Shown piece by piece: positions 1-7,801 of a stretch of 64,000 nt of DNA (positions are counted from its first letter, which is position 1; each line of letters starts with the position of its first letter). Both the position numbers and the translations under genes were made by a program. The stretch covers positions 62,001-126,000 of the forward strand of contig NZ_BDCC01000009.1 of the NCBI RefSeq assembly GCF_001613305.1. The letters are read 5' to 3'. This DNA comes from Nocardia vaccinii NBRC 15922. Its GTDB lineage: Bacteria; Actinomycetota; Actinomycetes; Mycobacteriales; Mycobacteriaceae. The notes under the pieces are model-generated. The model worked only from the letters and a program-made list of their open reading frames with translations, ran no database searches and was not told where the DNA came from.

Positions 1-171
1 ACCGGCACGGGCGCACCGACGGTCCGGTGAACGACGCCGGGGCCGGCATGATGGGCCCGGTCGCTCGAGGTCGACCTCGCCGAACACCGTACGGAGCCCG
101 GTGCCGCCCGAGCCGAGCGGCCACGGACGACGCCGAGTGCGACCGTGCGGCCGGCCGGGGCCGAATCCTCG

Positions 172-768
172 TTACTTCTCGGGGATTCCCCTGTCCCGTA
201 GGGCGATATCGCGGACCGCTCTTTTCACCCACTGTCGCCAGAGGTCGGGGTCGGCGTCGTCGCCCAGCACGAATCGGGCGGACTGGGGCAGGGCCTCCCG
301 GTAGTTGATCAGGCCGGTCAGGAGCGTCAGCAGATATCCCGGCGGCATATCGTCGCGGACCAGCCCGCGCTGTTGCGCGTCGTCCACCCGGGCGACCTTG
401 TGTTGGTAGCGGTTGGCGCGGGCCGCACCCGCGGTGATCTCGTCCGGTCCCATCTCCAGCGCCTCCCACATCTGCAGACGCAGGAATTCCGGATGGGCGC
501 GGTGGTAGTCCAGATGCGCGTCGACCCAGGCGTCCAGATCGGTCAGGTCGATGGGCACCGCCTCGGCCACATCCAGCATGACCTTCTCCAGCACCTGGCG
601 GAACAGTTGCTGTTTATCGCCGAAATAGGCGTAGATCAGCTGCTTGTTGGCGTTGGCGTTACGGGCGATGCGATCGACCCTGGCTCCGACGATCCCATAC
701 GCGGCGAACTCGTCGATGGCCGCGGAGAAGATGCGCGCTCTCGTCGCCTCGGGATCTCTCGGAGCCAT
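172..768 (-). CDS. TetR-family transcriptional regulator
   Basis: 198-residue DNA-binding repressor. The N-terminus (about residues 8-55) has the TetR helix-turn-helix, with the recognition stretch ANANKQLIYAYFGDKQQLFR. The rest is a divergent ligand-binding domain. It is divergent from an MFS efflux transporter, and the 156-bp spacer carries two near-identical inverted repeats. The one at 780-795 lies just upstream of its own start, which suggests autorepression and control of the pump. The 171 bases beyond its stop, to the window edge, show no convincing gene. The TetR family is clear; the inducer cannot be inferred. Confidence 0.93.
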   Translation of the reverse strand: MAPRDPEATRARIFSAAIDEFAAYGIVGARVDRIARNANANKQLIYAYFGDKQQLFRQVLEKVMLDVAEAVPIDLTDLDAWVDAHLDYHRAHPEFLRLQMWEALEMGPDEITAGAARANRYQHKVARVDDAQQRGLVRDDMPPGYLLTLLTGLINYREALPQSARFVLGDDADPDLWRQWVKRAVRDIALRDRGIPEK

Positions 769-777
769 GGACCGAGT

Positions 778-843
778 CTAACCAACCGAATAGTTGACAA
801 GCCGCGCGGCAGACTGGAATATTCTCAACCAACCGGTTAGTTA
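778..843 (+). promoter_or_regulatory. Promoter with two TetR-type operators
   Basis: Two 16-bp inverted repeats with the core AACCAACCG[GA][TA]TAGTT lie at 780-795 and 827-842. Their left edges are 47 bp apart. A consensus -35 box TTGACA (794-799) overlaps the first operator. AT-rich -10 candidates (GAATAT at 817-822, 17-bp spacer; TATTCT at 820-825) sit just before the second. The layout fits repression of the rightward transporter promoter by the divergent TetR protein. The palindromes are seen directly; binding is inferred. Confidence 0.7.
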
Positions 844-924
844 CTGGATTCGAGGATCCGTCCTCGACCCAGTACGGGCGCAGCGCGGCGCCCGGCATCC
901 GCATACCGATTCCGGGAGATCGTC

Positions 925-2421
925 ATGTCCACTCTCGAAACCTCTTCTGCTCCAATGCTTCTGGCAGACGGTAAGATCGAGGTACCCGCCGCACCGCCGG
1001 AGCCGAAAACCGCCGCGCCCTTCGCCGCACGCTGGCGAGTACTGCCGGTGGTGCTCAGCGCCATGTTCATGGCGATGTTCGACTGGTTCGTGGTCAACGT
1101 CGCGGCGTCCTCGCTGCAACACGATCTGCACACCGGTCAGTCCGCACTGGAACTGATCGTCGGCGGATACGGGTTCGCCTTCGCATCGGCCCTGATCACC
1201 GGCGGACGCCTCGGCGATCTGTACGGCCACCGGCGCATGTTCGTCCTGGGCATGCTCGCCTTCGGCGCGGCATCGCTGCTGTGCGGGCTCGCACCGAATT
1301 CCTGGACGCTGGTCGCCTTCCGCATTCTGCAGGGCGGCACCGCGGCGCTCATGGTGCCGCAGCTGCTCGCCCTGATCAACACCCTGTTCCCGGTCGCCGA
1401 GCGCCCCCGCGCGATGGCCGCCTACGGGGCGACCATCGGCCTGGGCGCGGTCGCCGGGCAGGTGCTGGGCGGGCTGCTGCTCGAGGCGGATCTGTTCGGC
1501 TGGGGCTGGCGCACCGTGTTCTACATCAACGTGCCGATCGGCTTGGCCGCGGCCGCGCTGGCCGCGCGCTGGCTGCCGCGCGCCGAATCACGTCAGCGCA
1601 CCACGCTGGATCCCATTGGTGCACTGGGTATCTCGTGTGCACTGGCCCTGCTGCTGGTACCGGTGACGGCGGGACGTCCGGAGGGCTGGCCGCTGTGGAC
1701 GTGGATCTCGATGGCCGCGTCCGTTCCGGTCGCGCTGCTCACTGCGGGCTATGAGGCCAGGCTCGGCCGCCGGGGCGGCGCGCCGGTCCTGGACATGGGT
1801 ATGGTGCGCCGCCGGGTGTTCGGCGCGGGCATGCTGATCGGCGGCGGCTATCTGACCTTCTTCGCCGGATTCATGCTCTGCCTGACCTTGCTGCTGCAGG
1901 ACGGGCTCGGCCTCTCCCCCTTGCGCGCGGGGCTGGCATTCGCGCCGCTGGGCCTGTGTTTCGCGGGCAGTTCGTTCTTCCTGGCTCGCCGCGTCGCCGA
2001 TCGGATCGGCAATCGGGTCATGGTGGCCGGGGTCGGCGCGGGACTGCTCGGCACCGTGATCGTGCTGGCCGTGCTGAGCTGGTCAGGTCGTGAGGTCAGC
2101 GTGTTCGCACTCGTTCCCGGCATGATGATCGTCGGTATCGGCAACGGCCTGACCCTGCCCTCGGTGATCGGCGCGGTGCTGTCCTCGGGCATCCCGCCGC
2201 AGCAGGCCGGGATGGCAGCCGGGGCACTGACCACCTCGCAGCAGTTCGGAAATGCCATCGGTGCGACGATTCTCGGAACCACCTTCTTCGCGGTCCTGGG
2301 ATCAGCGGGCGGGACGGGCGATTACGTGAACGCCATGCGGGCCGCCGCGCTGGTCGGGCTCGCGGTTCTGGTGATCGCGTTGGCGGCCGCGTTCGCCCTG
2401 CCCAGGCATACCCGGCCCTGA
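925..2421 (+). CDS. MFS efflux transporter, DHA2 (EmrB/QacA) type
   Basis: 498-residue inner-membrane drug/proton antiporter of the major facilitator superfamily. A cytoplasmic N-terminal tail (about 35 residues) is followed by hydrophobic segments across the whole protein, consistent with a 14-helix DHA2 transporter. Motif A is visible as GGRLGDLYGHRRMF in the loop after helix 2. GGGAGA six bases before the ATG is a good ribosome binding site. It is divergent from a TetR gene with two operators between, the usual arrangement for an inducible multidrug pump. The substrate is unknown. Confidence 0.93.
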   Translation: MSTLETSSAPMLLADGKIEVPAAPPEPKTAAPFAARWRVLPVVLSAMFMAMFDWFVVNVAASSLQHDLHTGQSALELIVGGYGFAFASALITGGRLGDLYGHRRMFVLGMLAFGAASLLCGLAPNSWTLVAFRILQGGTAALMVPQLLALINTLFPVAERPRAMAAYGATIGLGAVAGQVLGGLLLEADLFGWGWRTVFYINVPIGLAAAALAARWLPRAESRQRTTLDPIGALGISCALALLLVPVTAGRPEGWPLWTWISMAASVPVALLTAGYEARLGRRGGAPVLDMGMVRRRVFGAGMLIGGGYLTFFAGFMLCLTLLLQDGLGLSPLRAGLAFAPLGLCFAGSSFFLARRVADRIGNRVMVAGVGAGLLGTVIVLAVLSWSGREVSVFALVPGMMIVGIGNGLTLPSVIGAVLSSGIPPQQAGMAAGALTTSQQFGNAIGATILGTTFFAVLGSAGGTGDYVNAMRAAALVGLAVLVIALAAAFALPRHTRP

Positions 2422-2458
2422 ATCCGGCTCACCGCGAAGGCCCTCGTCCGGCCGATGG

Positions 2459-2492
2459 GCCCGTCCGGCCGGTACCTACCGGACGGACGGGC
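2459..2492. terminator. Bidirectional hairpin terminator
   Basis: The inverted repeat GCCCGTCCG (2459-2467) / CGGACGGGC (2484-2492) lies in the gap between the convergent MFS and GroES-like genes. It directly abuts the GroES-like stop codon. No clear T-tract is present, as is common in high-GC actinobacteria. Confidence 0.6.
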
Positions 2493-2813
2493 TCACAGGT
2501 AGAGACCGGTGCCGTGCTCGGTGCGGTCGTTGGCGACCGCGTGCAGGTCGCGTTCGCGCATGACGGCGTACGCCTGTCCCTGGATCTCGACCTCGAACTG
2601 ATCCTCGGCGCTGTACAGCACCCGGTCCCCGACCTGGACGCTGCGCACATGTGACCCCACACCGCACACCTCGCCCCAGGTCAAACGCTTGGCCACCTGC
2701 GCGGTCGCGGGAATGAGGATGCCGCCGCTACTGCGCCGCTCCCCGGCCTCCGGGGTTTCCCGCACGATGACCCTGTCGTGCAACATCTGAATTTCGAGCT
2801 TCGGATCGGACAC
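2493..2813 (-). CDS. GroES-like co-chaperonin family protein
   Basis: 106-residue protein of the Cpn10/GroES beta-barrel family. It shows the core LHDRVIVR near residue 10, a mobile-loop-like segment ERRSSGGILIP at about 25-35, and the dome/barrel motif VGDRVLYSAED at about 62-72. It is not beside groEL and diverges from classical GroES, so it is probably a stand-alone paralogue rather than the essential co-chaperonin. The start is GTG. There is no Shine-Dalgarno, but TACAAT lies six bases before the GTG, so the transcript may be leaderless. Confidence 0.85.
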   Translation of the reverse strand: MSDPKLEIQMLHDRVIVRETPEAGERRSSGGILIPATAQVAKRLTWGEVCGVGSHVRSVQVGDRVLYSAEDQFEVEIQGQAYAVMRERDLHAVANDRTEHGTGLYL

Positions 2814-2882
2814 CGCGAAATTGTATGAGACCAGGACAACCGACGTTCGGCTGCATGGTCACACCGCCGCTCACCGCACAGT

Positions 2883-2905
2883 TTGTTGCACCGGATTGTT
2901 GCACC
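2883..2905 (+). repeat. Two direct copies of TTGTTGCACC
   Basis: TTGTTGCACC occurs at 2883-2892 and again at 2896-2905, a 13-bp period. They lie in the divergent gap between the GroES-like gene and the FAD oxidase, just upstream of dispersed repeat copy A. They could be tandem half-sites for a regulator; this is inference. Confidence 0.45.
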
Positions 2906-3040
2906 AGCAGGCGACAACTGATCTGGTTGGTACATGGGTAACTCCGAGGGCACGCCCGAAACTCGAGCAGGCTCTGAACCGCCGGCCCGAAGCGCGGGTC
3001 TCCACGCACCCGACGACACGCTGAAGTCGCGGGGAGGCGG
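2902..3040 (+). repeat. Dispersed repeat, copy A
   Basis: First of three copies of a roughly 135-bp repeat. Conserved blocks are ACAACTGAT, ACATGGGTAAC, a GGG.ACG block, ACCGCCGGCC and a terminal GGGGAGGCGG. The other copies are at 7431-7566 and 58988-59122, both on the opposite strand. Each copy is oriented toward the gene immediately downstream. In this copy the ATG inside the repeat is the only evident start for the FAD oxidase, so the repeat encodes its first 35 or so residues. No target-site duplication or terminal inverted repeat is evident. Confidence 0.75.
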
Positions 3041-4409
3041 AGGAGCAGGCGGGGGAGCGGCAAGCCTCGCCGGGGCTCTGCCCGCGGGCACGGTCGTGAC
3101 CGATCCGGACATTCTCGCCGGATATCGGCAGGATCGGGCCTTGGATCCCGATGCGGGGACCCCGCTGGCGCTGGTTCGTCCCACCACCACCGAGCAGGTC
3201 TCGACCGTGCTGCGGTGGGCGCAGCGGCACCGGGTGCCGGTGGTGCCCCGGGGCGCGGGGACCGGACTGTCCGGCGGGGCCACCGCCCAGGACGGCGCAC
3301 TGCTGCTGAGTACCGAGCGGATGCGAGAGATCACCGTCGATCCGGTCACCCGGACCGCGGTCGCTCAGCCTGGACTCTTGAACGCGGAGGTCAAACGGGC
3401 GGTCGCCGAGCACGGGCTCTGGTACCCACCGGACCCGTCCTCGTTCGAGATCTGCTCGATCGGCGGTAACGCGGCCACCAACGCGGGCGGCCTGTGCTGC
3501 GTGAAGTACGGCGTCACAACCGATTACGTGCTCGGTATGGAGGTGGTGCTGGCCGACGGCACCGCGGTCCGGCTGGGCGGGCCGCGGCTGAAGGACACCG
3601 CCGGGCTGTCGCTGACCAAACTGTTCGTCGGCAGCGAGGGCACCCTCGGCGTCATCACCGAGGTGACGTTGCGTCTGCTGCCCGCGCAGACACCCCAAAG
3701 CACCGTGGTGGCAACGTTTTCCACGGTCGAGACGGCCACCGCGGCGATCCTGGCGGTCACCGCGCGGCTGCGGCCCTCGATGCTGGAGTTCATGGACGCG
3801 GTGGCGATCAACGCCGTCGAGGACGAATTGCGCATGGGCCTGGACCGCACCGCGGCGGGCATGCTGGTGGCCCGATCCGACGCACCCGGTGAGCACGCCG
3901 CCGCCGAGGCCGCGATCATGGTCGAAGCCTGCGAAAAGGCCGGGGCCACCGAGGTGTTCAGCACCGAGGACCCGCAGGAGGGCGAGGCGTTCACCGCCGC
4001 GCGACGTTTCGCCATCCCGGCCGTGGAGCGCAAGGGCACACTGCTGCTCGAGGATGTCGGGGTGCCGCTGCCCCGGCTGGGCGAGCTGGTCACCGGAATC
4101 GCCGAGATCGCCACGCGCCGTGAGGTTCTGGTATCGGTCATCGCGCACGCCGGGGACGGCAACACGCATCCGCTGATCGTGCACGATCCCGGCGACGCCG
4201 AGGAGACCGCCCGGGCGCATCAGGCGTTCGGGGAGATCATGGACCTGGCGATCGCGCTGGGGGGCACCATCACCGGCGAGCACGGCGTCGGGCGGCTGAA
4301 GAAGGCGTGGCTGCCCGATCAGGTCGGCCCCGAGGTGATGGCCCTGACCCGGCGCATCAAGGACGCGCTGGACCCGCACGGCATTCTCAATCCCGGCGCC
4401 GTGCTGTAA
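2934..4409 (+). CDS. FAD-linked oxidase, GlcD / D-lactate dehydrogenase type
   Basis: 491-residue flavoprotein of the glycolate oxidase GlcD / D-lactate dehydrogenase family, oxidising a 2-hydroxy acid. The FAD_binding_4 domain covers about residues 75-215, with VPRGAGTGLSGGA in the pyrophosphate loop and NAGGLCCVKYG. The C-terminal FAD-oxidase domain ends with the signature GEHGVGRLKKAW near residue 460. Residues 1-45 are low complexity and come from dispersed repeat copy A; the family domain starts at about LAGALPAG. This N-terminus resembles that of the unrelated TetR protein at 6796-7536. The oxidase family is firm; the exact substrate is not. Confidence 0.92.
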   Translation: MGNSEGTPETRAGSEPPARSAGLHAPDDTLKSRGGGGAGGGAASLAGALPAGTVVTDPDILAGYRQDRALDPDAGTPLALVRPTTTEQVSTVLRWAQRHRVPVVPRGAGTGLSGGATAQDGALLLSTERMREITVDPVTRTAVAQPGLLNAEVKRAVAEHGLWYPPDPSSFEICSIGGNAATNAGGLCCVKYGVTTDYVLGMEVVLADGTAVRLGGPRLKDTAGLSLTKLFVGSEGTLGVITEVTLRLLPAQTPQSTVVATFSTVETATAAILAVTARLRPSMLEFMDAVAINAVEDELRMGLDRTAAGMLVARSDAPGEHAAAEAAIMVEACEKAGATEVFSTEDPQEGEAFTAARRFAIPAVERKGTLLLEDVGVPLPRLGELVTGIAEIATRREVLVSVIAHAGDGNTHPLIVHDPGDAEETARAHQAFGEIMDLAIALGGTITGEHGVGRLKKAWLPDQVGPEVMALTRRIKDALDPHGILNPGAVL

Positions 4410-4467
4410 ACCGCCCGGAACCGGGTACTCCGGAACAAACTCACCGCCCCGAGGAGTTTCACCACAT

Positions 4468-4761
4468 ATGACCACCAGGTTCGAGCACAATGTCGCCGAC
4501 ACCCGCTACGAGATCTACCTCGACGACACCCTCGCCGGATACGCCGACTACAGCGAGCGCACCGACGGCGATCGCAGGACGCGCGATTTCCAGCACACCC
4601 TGACGTTCCCGGAGTTCCGCGGCCGCGGCGTGGCCGCACAGGTGGTCGAATTCGCGCTGAAAGACGCCAAGGCGGCGGGGTTCTCGGTGATTCCCACGTG
4701 CTGGTACGTGGAGAAGTTCATCGCCGAACACCGCGAATACGCGGACATGGTGGGCGGCTAA
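4468..4761 (+). CDS. Small GNAT-family N-acetyltransferase
   Basis: 97-residue single-domain protein of the short GCN5-related (YidJ/Gtn-like) group. It carries the compact acetyl-CoA-binding stretch FPEFRGRGVAAQVVEFALKD at about residues 49-68, followed by VIPTCWYVEKFI. The length is normal for this family. GAGGAG lies 11 bases before the ATG. It is convergent with the next gene, and their stop codons overlap at 4758-4761. The acetyl acceptor is unknown. Confidence 0.88.
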   Translation: MTTRFEHNVADTRYEIYLDDTLAGYADYSERTDGDRRTRDFQHTLTFPEFRGRGVAAQVVEFALKDAKAAGFSVIPTCWYVEKFIAEHREYADMVGG

Positions 4762-5063
4762 TTACGCCGCCACACCGAGAATTGCCGGTCGAGCACGGTG
4801 CCGATGGCCTGGTTCACCCGCCGGTTGTCGAAACCCGGTAACGACCGCAGCCGCACGAGGAATTCGGTGTCGGCTGCCGAATGGGGTACCACACATCCAT
4901 TTCCCTTCGTCCCGATGAGCACGAAGAACATCGCCTCGGCGAAAGGTCCGTCCGCCGTAGTGATCACCCGGACCTCCGAGAGGTCCCGCCACAGCACCTC
5001 TTCGATCCGCCCGTTGTCCAACGTGCGCCGGACGAACTTGTCGTTGATCTCGACTCCGGCCAT
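4758..5063 (-). CDS. Conserved hypothetical protein (about 100 aa)
   Basis: 101-residue soluble protein with no signal peptide or membrane segment. It reads as alternating beta strands (FVRRTL, IEEVLWRDLSEVRVIT, AMFFVLIGT) followed by a helix (TEFLVRLRSLPGF). This is the look of a small PH-like or similar mixed fold, but I do not recognise a named family. It overlaps the convergent GNAT stop by four bases. Function unknown; coding status is supported by the intact frame and codon pattern. Confidence 0.75.
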   Translation of the reverse strand: MAGVEINDKFVRRTLDNGRIEEVLWRDLSEVRVITTADGPFAEAMFFVLIGTKGNGCVVPHSAADTEFLVRLRSLPGFDNRRVNQAIGTVLDRQFSVWRRN

Positions 5064-5169
5064 GCCTCAATAGTGCTCCGTGCGAGCCACATTCGATAGA
5101 CCCGAATTCGCCCGATTGCGACTGTATTTACGTCTGCAAGAACAGATCTCACCGCCCTGGACAAGCCGG

Positions 5170-5462
5170 AAACAGCGTGCTGCGCAGCGGAGCGAAGCAG
5201 TGGCAACCGGACTCGCGACGCCCCGAAGCCGACACGCGCTCCCACACACCTGGTTCCAACGCCGTGGACGACGCCGACGCCGAGTTAGCGGTGAGACCCG
5301 AAGGGCCGCGAACAGCCGAGCGCAGCGGAGGCAATCCACCACAGTTCGCGGCCCGTCTCGCCGGTCGGACGCGTGGCGGGTGCGAGGAACGAGTACCCGA
5401 CACGGGGCCGAGCGGTGAGACTTCGGGGGCCGCGAACACGCCGGAGCGCAGCGGAGGCCGAA
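5170..5462. repeat. Structured intergenic repeats (GCGCAGCGGAG family)
   Basis: The 408-bp gap 5064-5471 has no convincing gene but several related words. GCGCAGCGGAG occurs near 5184, 5324 and 5443. A longer unit starting GGTGAGAC and containing GGGCCGCGAACA appears near 5290 and again near 5415. GGGCCGCGAAC (about 5303-5313) can pair with GTTCGCGGCCC (about 5345-5355), giving an 11-bp stem. The repeats lie just downstream of the acyl-CoA dehydrogenase stop and may act in transcript 3' ends. Function is inferred. Confidence 0.6.
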
Positions 5463-5471
5463 ATTACAGCA

Positions 5472-6629
5472 TTACCGCAGCAGGGCGCGCGACATCACCA
5501 GACGCTGGATCTGGTTGGTGCCCTCGTAGATCTGGGTGATCTTGGCGTCGCGCATCATCCGCTCCACCGGGAAGTCGGTGGTGTAGCCCGCGCCGCCGAA
5601 CAGCTGCACGGCGTTGGTGGTGACCTCCATCGCCACGTCGGAGGCGAAACACTTCGAGGCGGCGGAGATGAAGCCGAGGTTCTTCTCGCCGCGCTCGGCG
5701 CGGGCGGCGGAGGTGTAGACCATCAGGCGGGCCGCCTCGACCTTCATCGCCATATCCGCGAGCATGAACTGGGTGTTCTGGAAGTCCGCGATGGCCTTGC
5801 CGAACTGCTTGCGCTCCTTGGTGTACGCGATCGCGGCGTCGAGAGCACCCTGTGCCAGACCGACCGCCTGCGCGCCGATGGTCGGGCGGGTGTGGTCCAG
5901 GGTCTCGAGCGCGGTCTTGAAGCCGGTGCCCTCCGCGCCGATCATCCGGTCGCCGGAGACGCGGCAGTTCTCGAAGTACAGCTCTGCGGTCGGCGAGCCC
6001 TTGATGCCCAGCTTGTGTTCGAGCGGGCCGACGACGAAGCCCTCGTCATCGATGTGCACCATGAACGCGGAGATACCGTTGGCGCCCTTGTCCGGGTCGG
6101 TCACCGCCATCACGGTGTACCAGCTGGATTTGCCGCCGTTGGTGATCCAGCACTTGGAACCGTTGATCACCCAGTCGTCGCCGTCGCGGCGGGCGCGGGT
6201 GCGCATACCGGCCGCATCGGATCCGGCCTCGCGCTCGGACAGCGCGTAGGAGGCCATCTGGCCGTTCACGATATCGGGGAGCACCTTGCCCTTGAGCTCG
6301 TCGGAGCCCTTCAGGATCAGGCCCATGGTGCCCAGCTTGTTCACCGCGGGGATCAGCGAGGACGAGCCGCACACCCGGGCGACCTCCTCGATCACGATGC
6401 AGGTCGCGACCGAATCCGCACCCTGCCCGCCGAAGGCGTCCGGCACGTGCACCGCGTTGAACCCGGCGGCGTTGAGCGCGTCCAGCGCCTCCTGCGGGAA
6501 GCGGGAATGCTCGTCGACATCCTTGGCGTAGGGGGCGATTTCCTTCTCCGCCAGGCCACGAATGGCCTCGCGCAGCTCGTTGTGTACGTCGTCGAGCTTG
6601 AACAGGTCGAAATCGGGATTGCCCGCCAT
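5472..6629 (-). CDS. Acyl-CoA dehydrogenase
   Basis: 385-residue FAD enzyme that introduces the alpha-beta double bond in acyl-CoA during fatty-acid or branched-chain acyl oxidation. All three domains are present: N-terminal helical, a middle beta domain (YALSEREAGSD, WITNGGKSSWYTV), and a C-terminal helical domain ending with IYEGTNQIQRLVMSRALL, where the Glu is the usual catalytic base. AGGAGA precedes the ATG at 6629, which I prefer to an upstream in-frame ATG at 6659. Two palindromes upstream and a TetR gene immediately upstream on the same strand suggest local control. Confidence 0.93.
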   Translation of the reverse strand: MAGNPDFDLFKLDDVHNELREAIRGLAEKEIAPYAKDVDEHSRFPQEALDALNAAGFNAVHVPDAFGGQGADSVATCIVIEEVARVCGSSSLIPAVNKLGTMGLILKGSDELKGKVLPDIVNGQMASYALSEREAGSDAAGMRTRARRDGDDWVINGSKCWITNGGKSSWYTVMAVTDPDKGANGISAFMVHIDDEGFVVGPLEHKLGIKGSPTAELYFENCRVSGDRMIGAEGTGFKTALETLDHTRPTIGAQAVGLAQGALDAAIAYTKERKQFGKAIADFQNTQFMLADMAMKVEAARLMVYTSAARAERGEKNLGFISAASKCFASDVAMEVTTNAVQLFGGAGYTTDFPVERMMRDAKITQIYEGTNQIQRLVMSRALLR

Positions 6630-6684
6630 GGGTCTCTCCTGGTCGTCGGGTCGGATCACCTGGGTCCGCGAATTTTCAGCATGT

Positions 6685-6699
6685 CGGCACTCAGTGCCA
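6685..6699. promoter_or_regulatory. Palindromic operator 1 upstream of acyl-CoA dehydrogenase
   Basis: CGGCACTCAGTGCCA is an almost perfect 15-bp palindrome around a central C, 56-70 bases upstream of the dehydrogenase start. It shares the consensus TGRCACTNAGTGYCA with the site at 6761-6775. It is a probable site for the adjacent TetR protein. Binding is inferred. Confidence 0.6.
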
Positions 6700-6760
6700 G
6701 TCGATGACGAGTATACGTCGCCATTTCACCCTCGTATTCCGCGATGCCCCGCGGTCACCC

Positions 6761-6775
6761 TGGCACTGAGTGTCA
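6761..6775. promoter_or_regulatory. Palindromic operator 2 upstream of acyl-CoA dehydrogenase
   Basis: TGGCACTGAGTGTCA is a 15-bp palindrome with one mismatch. It lies 76 bp from operator 1 and 20 bp beyond the TetR stop codon. Together the two sites could bracket the dehydrogenase promoter. Confidence 0.6.
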
Positions 6776-6795
6776 TAACCCGGAAGTGACGGTTA

Positions 6796-7536
6796 TCACA
6801 GATTACCGAGACGTCGACCGAGGAATTCTGTCACCTGTGCGGGCGGCATGGCGCGCGGGAAGACCGCGACCACCATCTCCTCGCCGCCGTCGCGCTCGCG
6901 TCCGATACCGGCCAGCGCGGCGCGCAGATCCGCCACCCCGCCGTCGGACTCACCGCGCACCATCCGTCGCAGCAGGTAGTTGTGCGTGGCCGTCACCGCC
7001 GCGGTGAACTGGATGAGCGCCAGATCCGGCGTCTGCGGCAGAGCGGTGCGCAGATAGTCGGTGAACAACCGCTCGTACCGGAACACCGTCACGATCTCCC
7101 GATCACGCAGAGCCGGAACCTGCCGCACCACCCGATACCGCCGCGCGGCCAATTCCCTTGTGCGAGTGAATCTTTCGAACACCCCCACCACGGCCTCGCA
7201 CACCTCGTCCCACGGATCACCCCGCGCCGCATCCAAATAGGCCCGAGCCTGCGCCAATTGCGCCTCGTGGTCGGCGAATACGACATCCTCCTTGGACCGG
7301 AACTGGCGGAAGAAGGTGCGTCGCGAGATGCCCGCGGCCTCGGCGATCTCGTCGACAGCCGTGGCCTCGTACCCCTTGTCCGCGAACAACCGCAAGGCGT
7401 GATCGACCACCGACAACCGGAATGCCGCGCCACCACCCCGGGAATTCTGCGGCTCCTCGGATGCGGAGAGATGTGTGCCCCGGGCCGGCGGTTCGCTGTC
7501 CGGCCGGGCCTCGGGCGTGCCCCGTGAATTACCCAT
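6796..7536 (-). CDS. TetR-family transcriptional regulator with repeat-derived N-terminus
   Basis: 246-residue regulator. Residues 1-36 come from dispersed repeat copy B and are Pro/Gly/Ser-rich. The HTH follows at about residues 42-85, with GYEATAVDEIAEAAGISRRT and FFRQFRSKEDVV. The remainder is a helical ligand domain. It lies upstream of the acyl-CoA dehydrogenase on the same strand, with two palindromes in the gap, so it probably represses that gene and may respond to an acyl-CoA. Without the repeat it would be about 210 residues, normal for TetR. A TTG or GTG near the HTH could be an alternative start. Confidence 0.88.
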   Translation of the reverse strand: MGNSRGTPEARPDSEPPARGTHLSASEEPQNSRGGGAAFRLSVVDHALRLFADKGYEATAVDEIAEAAGISRRTFFRQFRSKEDVVFADHEAQLAQARAYLDAARGDPWDEVCEAVVGVFERFTRTRELAARRYRVVRQVPALRDREIVTVFRYERLFTDYLRTALPQTPDLALIQFTAAVTATHNYLLRRMVRGESDGGVADLRAALAGIGRERDGGEEMVVAVFPRAMPPAQVTEFLGRRLGNL

Positions 7537-7566
7537 GTGCTCGCGAAATCAGTCGGCCGGTCGGCA
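7431..7566 (-). repeat. Dispersed repeat, copy B
   Basis: Second copy of the repeat at 2902-3040, here on the minus strand and running into the TetR gene. The conserved blocks read ACTGAT, ACATGGGTAA, GGGGCACGCCCGA, GAACCGCCGGCCCG and a diverged GGGGTGGTGG end. Copies A and B keep the same reading frame across the repeat, so two unrelated proteins share MGNS.GTPE.R..SEPPAR. Confidence 0.75.
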
Positions 7567-7801
7567 TATCGGCGATTATCCCAGAAGGGGTGCGCACAGC
7601 TGTCCCCGCTCCACGACCATTCTCTCCGGCTCGTTCGAGAACGGATCGGGTATCGACTCGGGATCTGCGGCCGAGTCGCAAAACGCCGAGCGGATTCCGT
7701 GAAATCGCTCGCATTTGCGGTTGACTCTCATTGATTTCCGCTCGGTCTGCGGTGGCTCCCTGCGTGATTCGGTCTCGACTTGCTGAAAGGGGCGATTTCC
7801 G

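Noticed and set aside
2871..4502. Long minus-strand open frame antisense to the FAD oxidase
   Set aside because: Compositional shadow of a high-GC gene: Gln/His/Arg/Gly-rich translation with no motif, while the plus strand encodes a clear flavoprotein.
5373..6707. Plus-strand frame antisense to the acyl-CoA dehydrogenase
   Set aside because: Shadow frame; no motifs or ribosome binding site, and the minus strand is unambiguous.
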